In this document: piece after piece, positions 50,412 to 61,341 of the stretch | Numbering within the stretch: the stretch's first letter is position 1 | How the letters are laid out: every line of letters starts with the position of its first letter | From: Clitoria ternatea | Lineage: Eukaryota > Streptophyta > Magnoliopsida > Fabales > Fabaceae | Reading direction: 5' to 3' | Assembly: GCA_037962975.1 (NCBI GenBank) | Contig: CM075673.1 | Location: 154,834,667 to 154,898,666 of the forward strand | Length of the DNA stretch: 64,000 nt | Position numbers and translations under genes: made by a program | Notes under the pieces: model-generated | Database searches by the model: none | The model's input: only the letters and a program-made list of their open reading frames with translations | What the model was told of the DNA's origin: nothing

Positions 50412-53400
50412 ATGGAAGGTGACGGGAGAGATTTCGTGGAAGGTCACGTGGAGGATGTGACTCATCAACACGGTGGGAGGAGACTCGTCTTCGAATCTCC
50501 TGCAACTCAAACCCGGAGGATGGTGCAAGTGCAGACGCCTGACCCTCGCGATGAGGTTATTAGGCAACTGAGGGAGGAGTTGATGGAGCTGAGGCGAGAG
50601 AGAGGAGGAGCTGGGGACAGAGTAGTATCCCATGCAGAGGATGCTCACCATGCATCAGCGAGGGATAGATCCACCACCCTCCAGTATTCGAAGATCCCCA
50701 CATATGAAGAGAGGGAGCAGACGCAGGACTCTGGTGATAGAGTTAGTATCAGGAGAAGGGAGCAGGCGGTGTTAACTTCAGGGACATACAAGCTTAATGT
50801 CCCTTTCTCAAGGAGGTTGATGAATATTGTCATTCCAAAACACTTGCAAACAACTCAGCCATTGTCGATTGGGAAATATAATGGAGAGTCCGACCCCACT
50901 AAGCATTTGGATGCTTATGTTTATGAGGCTATGTATCTGGGAGCAGACGAAGATGTCATGTGCAGAATGTTCCCAAGGACGTTGACGGAGGAAGCTCTCA
51001 GCTGGTTTAAAAGTTTGCCTTCAGGATCTATAGACTCTTGGGAGGAAATGGCTGTTGCATTCGAAAGCCATTTCGTCATCTCCAGGGATATCCCAAGAAC
51101 ATCTCACACCCTGGCCCAGATAAGACAGGGAGAGACTGAGACTCTTAAGGAGTTCCTGAAAAGGTTTTACAAGGAGGCTGCGTTGGTCCCTAACCTCACG
51201 GAGGCCATACAACTCCATATTGTAGTGGAAGCTCTTCAGCCAGGTTCAGCCTTTGCCCTATCTTTGGCAAAGAGCCCACCTACAACCTTCGAGGAGTTTC
51301 GAAGGAAAGCTTCCAAATATGTGGGCATAGAGATGCATCTAGAGGCAACTGCAGCAAGAGTAAAGCCTTCTGCACCCGCTCAGCAGCCACGGAGAGAAAA
51401 GGAGAGAGCGAGGCCTGAGAAGCATGCCTTTAGAGAAGACTTTGTGAATGCTCGTCAGCATTCACGAGATAGACGCGTATCATCGTTCGATCACTATGCT
51501 CCGTTGAACACCCGGCACTCACAAATCATGAGGGAGGTTGGTTGGCCGACTCTGAACGTCTTTGGTATAAGGAAGCCAGCCCCAGCCAAGAGGGGTGGTA
51601 ACCCACGTAAATACTGCACTTTCCACGAGCAGACAGGGCACAACACTGATGAGTGTAAGGCGTTAAAGAATACGGTGGAAACTCTCATTCGGGAAGGAAA
51701 GTTGAAGCAGTATTTGTTTAAGGAGAAATCTATGGATGAGCCTCATAGGATGGAGAAAAGGAATAGAGATCCTGATGATGAAGATGATAATACGCGCAAC
51801 CCAGCAAGGAAGTTCACTGCGGCTGAAAAGCAGAAAGGGGTAGTGATTGCTGAAGGTGCCCAACAAAGTAATATGCCCCAGCAGCAGAGACAGGGCAGAC
51901 GAGAAGTGATTGAGATGATAGCTGGAGGATTCGCGGGAGGAGGAACATCAATCACAGCACGAAAGAACCACCATAGGATGATTCTGTCAGTCCAGGGTAA
52001 ACCGAGGAATAACCGCCCTTTCAGGGACGGAGTGACAGCCCCGACGGTGTCGTTTACAGATGATGACTTCGGCCCAACAATTCCAGGAGGTGATGATGCA
52101 GTAGTGATCGTGGCCGTCATAGCCAATAAGGACGTCAAGAGGATCCTCGTCGATCAGGGAAGTTCTTGTGATGTTATCTTTTATAATTGTTTCAAACGAA
52201 TGGGTTTCAGTGATGCAGATTTACAACCATACACACAAGAACTCACAGCGTTTAACGGAGCCAAGCAACCCACTAAGGGGTACCTCGACACTTTGATTTC
52301 TTTTGAAGGGGAGCCCGGTGCGAGAACAGTCAAGTCAAGAATTCTGGTGATTGATGTGGAATCCCCGTACAACGGCATCATAGGCCGTCCAACATTGAAT
52401 GCTATGGAAGCAATTGTTTCCACCCCTCATCTCCTGATCAAATTTATCGACAAGGACAACGGTGTGTCCTCACTCCGCGGAGATCAGGAAATGGCTCGAT
52501 ATTGTTATAATCTGAGCCTCAACATGGTTAAGTTGGATGCATTTAACAAGAAGAGGAAGTTGAACGACGGAGGAACAGCGGCAGGATCTGTCAGTCTTAT
52601 TGACCTAGACCCCAGAGCGGAATTGAAGATTGATCCACTCAATCCATCTAAGCCCACACCAGATGGTGGCTCCAGGGATGTCATATTAGGAGATTCCCCA
52701 GAGAAGATCACGCACATCAATGATAAGCTGGAGTCTGTTATGGAGCAACGCTTATTAGCCCTTTTGCAGGAATTCAAAGACCTTTTCGCATGGACAGCAG
52801 CAGACATGCCGGGGATGGATCCTGATTTCTGTTGTCACAAACTTGCCGTATATCCTGAAACCAGACCGGTGGCTCAGAAGAAGAGGAGGTTGGGACCGGA
52901 GAAGCAGAGGGCGGCTTGTGAACAAACAGAGGAGTTGTTGAAGGCAGGTTTTATAAGGGAGATACGCTATTCATCTTGGCTTTCTAATGTGGTCATGGTG
53001 CAGAAGGCTAACGGCAAATGGAGGATGTGTACTGATTATGTGGATCTTAACCGTTGCTGCCCTAAAGATCCATATCCCCTGCCCAACATCGATCGCATGG
53101 TGGATGATTCATCTGGTTACCAATATCTCAGTTTCATGGATGCTTATTCGGGGTACAACCAGATTCCGATGTGGGAGGGAGACCAGGAGAAGACTGCTTT
53201 TATCAACGACCGCGGTGTTTTCTGCTACACCGTCATGCCTTTTGGACTGAAGAACGCAGGCGCCACCTATCAGCGCATGATTAACAAAGTCTTTGAAGGG
53301 ATGCATACAAGGCTGGTTGAAGTTTATATTGATGATATCATAGCCAAAACGCCCGCTGGAGGAGATCACATTGAAGATCTACGCCAAGTTTTCACTAGGC

Positions 53401-55874
53401 TTCGGCAATACAACATGAGGTTAAATCCTTTAAAGTGCACCTTCGCCGTTCCAGCAGGAAAATTCTTGGGATTTATGTTGACTCAACGAGGTATTGAAGC
53501 TAACCCCGGGAAATGCCAAGCAATCCTGGACATGCAGAGTCCTAAATGTTTGAGGGAGGTCCAGTCATTGAATGGGAAAGTGGCCGCTTTAGCCCGTTTC
53601 ATGCCTAAGATGGCGCACAGGTCCCTCCCCTTGTATAAGGCGTTGAAGAAACACAAGAGTTTTGAATGGGGAGAGGAACAAGAGCAAGCCTTCCAGCAGC
53701 TCAAAGCCGTTCTCTCGAGCCCACCAATTCTTGTTAAGCCTGACCCAGGCGAAACGTTAATCTTATACTTGGCAATATCTGACGAAGCTCTAGGTGTAGC
53801 CCTGGTAAAAGAAACCCTTGAAGGGCAGAGACCGGTGTACTTTACTAGTAAAACGTTTCAGGGGGCTGAAGGAAGGTATCAGAAGATTGAGAAAGCCGCC
53901 CTGGCAGTTGTGTGGGCGTCACGACGGCTGAGGCCTTATTTCCATGCGCACCCAGTATTGGTAAGAACGGATTTGCCACTCCGATCAGTGCTCAGTAAAC
54001 CAGATCTCGCTGGAAGGATGATAAAATGGTCCATTGAGCTATCTGAATTTGAAATTTCATATGAGCCTCGAGGAGCCATCAAGGCACAAGTGTTGGCCGA
54101 TTTTGTAGTGGAAATGACTGGGGCAGACCCGGCTACCCCTCGAACGCATTGGACCATCTACGTTGACGGTTCGTCAAACAGCAAAGGATGCGGAGCAGGT
54201 GTGGTGGTAGAAAGTGATGACGGCGTACACTTAGAAATTTCCCTCCGATTCAATTTCAAGACCTCCAACAATCAAGCTGAATACGAAGCATGCTTGGCCG
54301 GTCTCCGTGCGGCAATTGATATCGGATCATCAGCAGTTACCCTCTGCAGTGATTCTCAGCTGGTGATTTCGCAAATACAGGGAGAGTACCAGGCGAAGGA
54401 ACCACAACTTCAATTATACTTGAATTGTGTTAATGAGCTGAAGGGAAGATTTGAAGTTTTAGAGTTCAAGCATGTGCCCAGGGAAGAAAATACCAGAGCA
54501 GATATCTTGTTAAGATTGGCGAGTACAAAGCAACCTGGTAGCACAACAACGGTGGTTCAGAGCACTTTGACATCACCCAGTATACCTATGTATCCTTCTC
54601 TGAATGCCGTCATGGTGAATTATCCATATGAGGATTCTTGGGTCATCCCCTATATTCGTTATCTGGCTGATGGTCAACTTCCCACTGACGAAAAGGAAAG
54701 GAGACGAGTAAAGAGGGAGTTGCCATATTTTACTATGGTCGATGGTGTTCTCTACAGAAGGGGGTTCTCTGTCCCATATCTTTCATGTTTAAGAGAAGAC
54801 GAAGTTCAAGCGGTCTTGACAGAGGTACACGAGGGGCAATGCGGGCACCACGCTGGAGGCCGAAGCCTAATGAGAAAAGTCCTCAGGGCTGGATATTGGT
54901 GGCCCACTGTGAAGCAGGATTCCGCAGATTTCGTGAGGAAGTGTGACGCTTGCCAAAAATTCTCCAATCTCCACCACACACCGGCCCAAGAGTTATCTTC
55001 ATCTGCTGTGCCTTGGCCGTTCTACCAATGGGGCCTTGATATTCTGGGTCCGTTTCCCACTGCGCCAGGAGGTATCAAATACTTGATTGTGGGGGTAGAC
55101 TACTTCACCAAATGGATCGAGGCAGAACCAGTAGTGCATATCACTTCTGCGCGTACAAGACGTTTCATGTACGAAAATATCATTGCTCGGTTCGGGGTGC
55201 CAGGGCGGATTGTGACTGACAACGGCACCCAATTTACAGACAAAAAGTTCACGGACTTACTTGAAGGACTGGGGATAGTCCAGATATTTTCATCTGTTGA
55301 ACACCCTCAGACCAATGGGCAAGCAGAGGTAGCTAATCGAGAGGTGCTGAAGGGGTTAAAGAAGCGTCTGGGAGAAGCGAAGGGAGGATGGACTGACCAG
55401 TTATGTCATGTTCTATGGGCATACCGCACTACGCCTCATTCTTCGACTAACGAATCTCCATACCGGATGGTGTACGGGGTTGAGGCGATGATCCCAGTTG
55501 AGTTGCAAACAAGATCGGCTCGTGTTGAGTATTTTTCAGCGGAAGATAACAACGCCAACTTAGCATCAGAGCTGGACGTCCTCCAAGAGTTAAGGGAAAA
55601 GGCTTTCGTCAGAGATCAGGCAATAAAAGCAAAGGCTGCACTCCGGTACAATAAACGTGTTCAGTACAGAGCTTTTAACACCGGAGACCTTGTTCTGAGA
55701 AAGGCCAGTGTGGGGAATAAGTTCGCTCACCAAGGAAAGCTAGCACCAACATGGGAAGGACCTTATAGAGTTTCGGAGGTGACTGGAAAGGGATCATACC
55801 GATTGGAAGAACTTGATGGAACCCCAATCCGCAACAAATGGAACACTCAGAATTTACGAGTGTATTACAGCTAG
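50412..55874 (+). CDS. Intact gag-pol polyprotein of the Tat element (1820 residues)
   Basis: Single uninterrupted ORF from ATG 50412 (A at -3, G at +4). Approximate domain order: gag capsid around residues 150-310 (EEALSWFKSLP); a CTFHEQTGHNTDEC zinc-knuckle-like motif near 400; protease near 578 with DQGSS in place of the usual DTG/DSG; RT with YIDDIIAK near 970; Ty3-type RNase H near 1115; a second, archaeal-type RNase H near 1246 (YVDGSSNSKG); and integrase with an H-H-C-C zinc finger near 1470-1520 (CDAC), catalytic-core motifs WGLDILGPF and TDNGTQF, and Glu in HPQTNGQAEVANRE. It ends with a GPYRV-type C-terminus and has no chromodomain. It would be cleaved into the proteins that reverse-transcribe and integrate the element. 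The complete frame agrees with recent insertion. Confidence 0.95.
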   Translation: MEGDGRDFVEGHVEDVTHQHGGRRLVFESPATQTRRMVQVQTPDPRDEVIRQLREELMELRRERGGAGDRVVSHAEDAHHASARDRSTTLQYSKIPTYEEREQTQDSGDRVSIRRREQAVLTSGTYKLNVPFSRRLMNIVIPKHLQTTQPLSIGKYNGESDPTKHLDAYVYEAMYLGADEDVMCRMFPRTLTEEALSWFKSLPSGSIDSWEEMAVAFESHFVISRDIPRTSHTLAQIRQGETETLKEFLKRFYKEAALVPNLTEAIQLHIVVEALQPGSAFALSLAKSPPTTFEEFRRKASKYVGIEMHLEATAARVKPSAPAQQPRREKERARPEKHAFREDFVNARQHSRDRRVSSFDHYAPLNTRHSQIMREVGWPTLNVFGIRKPAPAKRGGNPRKYCTFHEQTGHNTDECKALKNTVETLIREGKLKQYLFKEKSMDEPHRMEKRNRDPDDEDDNTRNPARKFTAAEKQKGVVIAEGAQQSNMPQQQRQGRREVIEMIAGGFAGGGTSITARKNHHRMILSVQGKPRNNRPFRDGVTAPTVSFTDDDFGPTIPGGDDAVVIVAVIANKDVKRILVDQGSSCDVIFYNCFKRMGFSDADLQPYTQELTAFNGAKQPTKGYLDTLISFEGEPGARTVKSRILVIDVESPYNGIIGRPTLNAMEAIVSTPHLLIKFIDKDNGVSSLRGDQEMARYCYNLSLNMVKLDAFNKKRKLNDGGTAAGSVSLIDLDPRAELKIDPLNPSKPTPDGGSRDVILGDSPEKITHINDKLESVMEQRLLALLQEFKDLFAWTAADMPGMDPDFCCHKLAVYPETRPVAQKKRRLGPEKQRAACEQTEELLKAGFIREIRYSSWLSNVVMVQKANGKWRMCTDYVDLNRCCPKDPYPLPNIDRMVDDSSGYQYLSFMDAYSGYNQIPMWEGDQEKTAFINDRGVFCYTVMPFGLKNAGATYQRMINKVFEGMHTRLVEVYIDDIIAKTPAGGDHIEDLRQVFTRLRQYNMRLNPLKCTFAVPAGKFLGFMLTQRGIEANPGKCQAILDMQSPKCLREVQSLNGKVAALARFMPKMAHRSLPLYKALKKHKSFEWGEEQEQAFQQLKAVLSSPPILVKPDPGETLILYLAISDEALGVALVKETLEGQRPVYFTSKTFQGAEGRYQKIEKAALAVVWASRRLRPYFHAHPVLVRTDLPLRSVLSKPDLAGRMIKWSIELSEFEISYEPRGAIKAQVLADFVVEMTGADPATPRTHWTIYVDGSSNSKGCGAGVVVESDDGVHLEISLRFNFKTSNNQAEYEACLAGLRAAIDIGSSAVTLCSDSQLVISQIQGEYQAKEPQLQLYLNCVNELKGRFEVLEFKHVPREENTRADILLRLASTKQPGSTTTVVQSTLTSPSIPMYPSLNAVMVNYPYEDSWVIPYIRYLADGQLPTDEKERRRVKRELPYFTMVDGVLYRRGFSVPYLSCLREDEVQAVLTEVHEGQCGHHAGGRSLMRKVLRAGYWWPTVKQDSADFVRKCDACQKFSNLHHTPAQELSSSAVPWPFYQWGLDILGPFPTAPGGIKYLIVGVDYFTKWIEAEPVVHITSARTRRFMYENIIARFGVPGRIVTDNGTQFTDKKFTDLLEGLGIVQIFSSVEHPQTNGQAEVANREVLKGLKKRLGEAKGGWTDQLCHVLWAYRTTPHSSTNESPYRMVYGVEAMIPVELQTRSARVEYFSAEDNNANLASELDVLQELREKAFVRDQAIKAKAALRYNKRVQYRAFNTGDLVLRKASVGNKFAHQGKLAPTWEGPYRVSEVTGKGSYRLEELDGTPIRNKWNTQNLRVYYS

Positions 55875-56182
55875 TTGGTAAGACGGCGTGTACTCTTTTT
55901 CCTTACTTGAGTTTTTTCCCATTGGGTTTTCTCAAGAAGGTTTTAACGAGGCATGACCCCAACTACGCTTTTTATGTAATGTACTTTCAATTTTAATGAG
56001 AATACATTTTAACCGCCCTATCGTTTTCACGTTTCTTATGTGTTGTGATTTATAGCCGTAGTTCAATACGCATACACCTCAGGACGGATGAACTCAACTA
56101 CCAATTCTGTAGTTGATGATATAATTCCTCGAAGAACGGAGGGAAACCCCCCAAGTCAGACGATGTAATTCCTTGAGGTGGA
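55875..56182 (+). other. Non-coding sequence after gag-pol
   Basis: Short 3' untranslated stretch with AATTTTAATGAGAATA. No gene. Confidence 0.5.
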
Positions 56183-56680
56183 ATGGGTTGTAGGGCTGGT
56201 CCTTTCTCAAGGCCACAAACCGAACCCCATTCGAAGACTACATGGGTTGTAGGGCTGGTCCTTTCTCAAGGCCACAAACCGAACCCCATTCGAAGACTAC
56301 ATGGGTTGTAGGGCTGGTCCTTTCTCAAGGCCACAAACCGAACCCCATTCGAAGACTACATGGGTTGTAGGGCTGGTCCTTTCTCAAGGCCACAAACCGA
56401 ACCCCATTCGAAGACTACATGGGTTGTAGGGCTGGTCCTTTTTCAAGGCCACAAACCGAACCCCATGCGAAGGCTTGGGCGCAGTAGGCCGGTTCACAGA
56501 GAAAAACCGCGCTGAACCCCGAGTAACGGGCGCAGTAGGTTCAGGATTAGCCCTGATCCGAACCCCGTGTTGAAGGCTTGGATTGTAGGATTGCACCGAA
56601 CTCCAAGTACGGTTAGTAGGATCGAACCGAACACCGTGTGAAGACTTGAGGTGTAGGACCAAACCGAACCTCAAGAGAAA
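56183..56680 (+). repeat. Tandem array of a 59-base unit in the Tat 3' region
   Basis: Five near-identical units start ATGGGTTGTAGGG at 56183, 56242, 56301, 56360 and 56419, each containing CAAACCGAACCCCAT. Degenerate relatives (GTAGG...CCGAACCCC) continue to about 56680. Such arrays in the 3' region are known in Tat elements and can seed satellite DNA. Confidence 0.95.
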
Positions 56681-57176
56681 GGCATAAAGCTTACCCTCGC
56701 CAAAGTTATACAAAATTCAAAGGCATGTCCGTCCTCAGTTGTGGAACATCCACCCCGGAGCGTTTGAACGCTGACATACCCGCTCTACATCCTCGAGGAC
56801 AGATAAGCATTTCTATCTTTTGAAGAATTTAAAAGGTAATCTTTGAGATAAACTCTCCCTTACCAATGAACTTACACTTGGGGACAGGGCGTGTTTTAAC
56901 TTAATTGTTATTTATTCATTACTATTTGATTGTCTTAATCCGGTGTGATAAGCACGCGTTAAGCAGCTAGGTAACTACACAGAACGGATTCGTAAAGCAT
57001 TAAAAACAATAAAGTGTTTGGTACAACACTAAGTTATCCAACAATTATACAGTCAACGCAAGCAGTTGAAGAAAAGCAACAGTGAATTTTATTTCCAAGA
57101 ATTAAGAAATTGTTCAGGATACAAGGTAGTTAAAACTGGAGCTGATCCCAGTACACAGCTATGAGTAAAGCATAAA
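56681..57176. other. Non-coding stretch between the tandem array and the antisense gene
   Basis: AT-rich sequence without a coding ORF. It probably holds the 3' end of the antisense transcript. Confidence 0.5.
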
Positions 57177-59845
57177 TTAAGGGGCCGGCGTTTGATCCTC
57201 CACAGTGGGCACTCCTCCCTTCTCCGCTCTGTCCTCCATTCCAGTTTGGGCACCTTCTTGTGCTTCAGCTCCAGAGGCAGCAGTGGACGTGGTAGGCTCC
57301 ATACTTTGGCCTTCTGGGAGAGGAGGCAGTTCGTACAGAGATGCGTGGGGCTCGTGGTGCGATCCGTCCTTGTGAACTTCTACAAGTCTTCCCCCATGGA
57401 ACTCATAGAACGGATCTAATCCGTACAAATTCAGCTTTATTCCGGGGTTCCGATAGTAGACTTGACGAAGGGCCAGGCCGAAAGATTCATACGCCACATT
57501 CTTGCATATATCCAAGGCTTTGGCAGCCTTGGCCTTGGCAGCAGCCAGCCTTCTTTGAACCTTGGCGTAATCCTCTTCTGAGGGCCCAGCACTCGCACTA
57601 CCCTTTTTGAGTTCATCAATTTGGGCTTGCATCTCCTTCCGAATAGCCTCCCACTTCCCAAGGTCCTTGTTGCGACCATCCTCCATAACTTTGAGATCGT
57701 CAGCAAGCTTAGCCGATCTCTTCTTCTCCAATTGTAATTCTTCTTCAAGGAGGGGTATGGATTTGTTCTTATTTTGGAGGTCGGCAACTTCCCGTTCTAG
57801 GGCTTTATTCGCAAAATGAACCTTGCTTGCCTCTTCCGTTTTCCTCTGGAGTGTTTCTTTAGTTTTTTCCAACTCCGATTCCACACCCCTGCGAACTTCA
57901 GCTTGCTTGGCTGCCCATGTCTCCTTCATTGCGAGTTCGGTCTCAAGTTTTTCAACCTGATCCATATAATCAGCTTTCTCGCTCAGGGACTCAAGCAGGC
58001 CAGACAGTTCGTCAAGTTGCCAACGCCCAGCCTTGCAAGCACCTCGGACTCCAGCTGCGTCGAGGGAAGGGCGGAGGCAATACCGTGCCTTTGGGAGAGT
58101 TGGAGGCATAGATCCTTGAAACCACAAATAATGAGAAAGGAAGGAGTCATGCGGAGGATCGAACGCCGGAGGAGGACCGTTCCCAGAATCCGGCTCTGAA
58201 GCATTTTGAGAAGAAGGTGCAGAGAACTCAGGAGCGGGTTCCTTTCCCTTGTTCTTCTTTGATTCGGCTTCTTCGGCCGTCCTCTGACGCTTCTTCACAG
58301 GGTCATCAGAGGAGGGCTTCTCTTGATCGGCCTTCTTCACAAGATGCCTCTTCTTTTTCTTTCTCTCTGGGACGGCCTCCTCGCCACCCGCTCCAGCAGC
58401 CTTAGTTGCTTCTTCGGCTTCCTCCTCATCGAAGAGAGGAACCTCATCTCCTACTGCAGAAGTCAGAGGAATGAGGGGAGTTTTGGTGGCGTTCCTCTTC
58501 GCCTGGATTTCATTTTCCTCAGAAGAGGAGTCATCGTCAGCCAGCATAGACCTTAACGACAACATTTCTGGGCAGGCCTTTTCAATTTGTTCTGCAAAAA
58601 CAAAAAGAGTTGAGTAAGCATACAAGAAGGAAAATAACTAGAACGGTATAACCATACAACACAAGGAGAATAAGAGCGAATATTACGGAGGTAGGCGTTT
58701 TTGATGTCTTCCTCGGCCAAGAGAAGGCGGCTGGAGAACCCTTTAAGGGTCTTTGAGGCCGTCTGCAGGGCGCTCAAGACTTCAACAGAATGAGGGGAAA
58801 GTTCACTCTCATCTGTATAATAAGCACGGCTCATGAGGAGAAAATGCTCGTGCGTCCAGCTAAGGGGAAACTTGGTAAACCCCTCTTTATTTCGCCAGAA
58901 GACCGGCTTATTCGGTTGAATCCGGACCCGCGTGTAGTAATGCTTGAAGGAACGCCCATCTACCTTCGCGGACTCCGTATAAGACTTGAAGTTTACAACC
59001 CTTGAGTCACTACGGAGTGTAATGAACCCAAGGCCGCCCTTCTTATTAGCTCGGCGGACCACTTGGCAATAGTAGAATAACTTAGCCACAGTGGCGGAGA
59101 AACCAAAATGCTCCCCCAAGACTTCTAGAGCCCGGACAAGACTCCAACCGTTGGGATGTAATTGTGAGGGGGCACAGTCCAAGAAACGCAGGACGGCCAT
59201 CTGGAAATCCGTCAGTGGAAAGCGCACCCCTAGCTTTAAGAAAACGTAGTCGTACATATAGACCGACCTCACATCAGGGACGCTGTGGCATATTCTTTCA
59301 GAGGGATGCGGTGCCATCGCAGCGTATCGCGCTTTATACTTCTTATCCGAATATATTTTACAGCGGAAAGCAACCATCCGCTCCTCCTCACTTGCATGGT
59401 GCGAAGGGATCTCTAGGAACTCCTCTTCCACCCAGCAATAAGGTTTCTCCCGGTTGAGTTTCTCCCAGTCAAGCCGGTGTGCCACAACATTGACACACCC
59501 TTCAGCAGAGCGGAGAAACGGCGTTTTACCACGTCCTGGAAGATCCATGGTTGTGCAGGCGCGGTGGAATGCGTAGGTGCTGTGATAAAAAGCAACATCG
59601 TCAGAGAGATAACCCTCAGCACTTGACCCCTCATCAGAGCGGCTGGTAGCCCTCGAACCAAGGGGAACCTCAGAGCGACGAGATGAAGAAGACACTCGTG
59701 AGGAAGAGGCTTCGGCTCTCTCTGAGCGATGGCGCCCAGCCACAGGAGGATTCGCCGGAATCCTCCCACCACGGTGGCTAAGGGGGGCACGAGAGCCAAA
59801 CCTCCCTCTATTTGAAGGACCAGCTTGTCCAGCTCTAGGGCGCAT
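57177..59845 (-). CDS. Antisense two-exon gene of the Tat element (857 residues)
   Basis: Exon 1 runs 59845-58687 and exon 2 58591-57177. A 95-base intron (58686-58592) has donor CTCC|GTAATATT and acceptor TTTTTGCAG|AACAAATT. Joining them keeps the frame: 1159 + 1415 bases give 858 codons with the stop. Exon 1 starts with a Ser/Arg/Gly-rich tail, then resembles the plant 'putative gypsy-type transposon' domain (Transposase_28-like), with FPLTDFQMAVLRFL and NGWSLVRALEVL near residues 205-250. Exon 2 has an acidic stretch, basic clusters (ERKKKKRHLVKK, KKRQRT) that could be nuclear signals, and a long coiled coil (about ETELAMKET to QIDELKKG). Antisense ORFs are known in Tat-lineage elements, but their function is unknown. 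The splice model is mine. Confidence 0.8.
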
Positions 59846-60013
59846 GATGGAAATAGAATGATTAAAATTGCAAGGAGTTGAAGGGAAGGAAGGTTACCTA
59901 AAGGAAGAGGATCTTTGAGAAGTTGAAGACGACAAGGAAATTCCAAGGAAATTTGAGCAGAGTTTCACTAAGTTTGAGAGCGAGAATGGATTCCTAAATC
60001 TGCTAAGAGTTCC

Positions 60014-60020
60014 TTTTATA
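60014..60020 (-). promoter_or_regulatory. TATA box of the antisense gene
   Basis: The minus strand reads CCTATAAAAGGAAC, a strong TATA box, 169 bases upstream of the antisense ATG (59845). It lies outside the LTR, so the antisense gene seems to have its own promoter. Confidence 0.7.
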
Positions 60021-60515
60021 GGTAACGAAGAGGCAAAGTGTTCCGTCGAAGGTCACAATGCTTGCCACAAAACGCAACCTTTCAAATCAAAACGACTCCG
60101 TCGTTTCGTCACGAATAAGCGCGAAAATGGTAACGTTTCAATAAACGTTTTGGCAAAATGGGCCCCCCTTTCAGTTTGAATCCAGGCCCAATAAGCCCAA
60201 TCGACGGTTACACTCTTGGGTAATAATGTCTCGTGCGTAAAAAATGCATTTAATGTCCAATCATGCCATGCGCATTTAATGCTTCCCAGCCACTTTTTCG
60301 AATGCCAAGGGTTTCGATTTTCGAAGACTCTTAGGATTTCCATTACTTATTTTATATTGTCTGAATCCGTTGTACACAATGCGAGAGGACGGTCACTCGT
60401 CTGCTAGAGCGGACGCCACTGAGTTTCCAAAGACTTACAAGAATGTACTACCGGCATCTAGACTTCTCTCGAGAATTGTGTAGCTCATATGAGCAACTTA
60501 ACAGTCCCTCATACA

Positions 60516-60529
60516 AGCTAGGGGACAGA
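60516..60529 (+). other. Tat element polypurine tract
   Basis: AGCTAGGGGACAGA lies directly before the 3' LTR. Confidence 0.7.
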
Positions 60530-61336
60530 TGATCCGGTCTAGATACCGGTCCCCATACTTATGACGTCAGTCTGATCTCATATAAGGAAAACCGGTGTCC
60601 TGGTTCAACGTTACCACACCGGATATCCGTTGTCTGGTCATCCGCCCTTACTCCATGACATAATCATTCATTTTCGCTATAACGGTTCTATGTTCATTGA
60701 TACAGGATGTTTATATAATTGTTAGCTTTTCCCTCATAGCAAGAGAAGAGCCTTTTGATAACTTATCAACGAAGACACTGTTTGTAGCAAAATACGTCAC
60801 ATCAATGGCTTCAGAAAGTAAGGGGGCGTGTCAGCAGATTATGCGGAAAAGGTGATTATCCTCTCTTCTCTCTAGAGGATTGTACTCTGATAATTGACCT
60901 ACCCTCCTGACACATTCGGAAAGTCAAGCTACCTTGATTGACACAATATACACGCAATCAGAGATAAGGGACCCACCTGTATCCAACGTCTCATTTTTTC
61001 TCTTACGTTCAACTATAAGAGGCCATATCAATACACATGCATGGTATCGTTATTCTATCTCACATTTTACTGTTACTACGCTTGAGTATTCATTCAGTTC
61101 ATACATTCTTCTAACTTGAGCGTCGGAGAATCTTCGCAGGTGGCACCACCTTTCGCCCTCCTACAACGCGAATCGTTGGTGTGAAGGATCTCCAGGACAA
61201 CAAGACCGGCCTCTCCCACTGAGAGACCGGATTAATACATCGGATATACACAGTTCCGGTGTGCAAACCCTAAAAACACCTGCATCCTTGTGGCTGGTCC
61301 CACACCGGATCCTAGACCCCGGTCCAGACCAGTTCA
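60530..61336 (+). repeat. Tat element 3' LTR
   Basis: Direct copy of 49543-50349 with one visible difference, followed by the GTTCC target duplication. Confidence 0.95.
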
Positions 61337-61341
61337 GTTCC

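Larger units (their letters stand above)
49543..61336 (+). mobile_element. Complete, very young Tat-lineage Ty3/gypsy retrotransposon (11.8 kb)
   Basis: Two 807-base LTRs (49543-50349 and 60530-61336) start TGATCCGG, end CCAGTTCA and differ at one position by eye (T at 49926, C at 60913, approximate). The target duplication GTTCC lies at 49538-49542 and 61337-61341. PBS, an intact gag-pol, a 3' tandem array, an antisense gene and a PPT are all present. Two RNase H domains and an antisense ORF in the 3' region identify the Tat lineage (Retand-like). Confidence 0.95.

Noticed and set aside
52987..53250. Numerous ORFs in other frames over 50412-55874
   Set aside because: Shadows of the intact gag-pol frame.
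56183..56680. CRISPR-like regular repeats
   Set aside because: Units are contiguous without unique spacers, in a plant retrotransposon; this is an ordinary tandem array.
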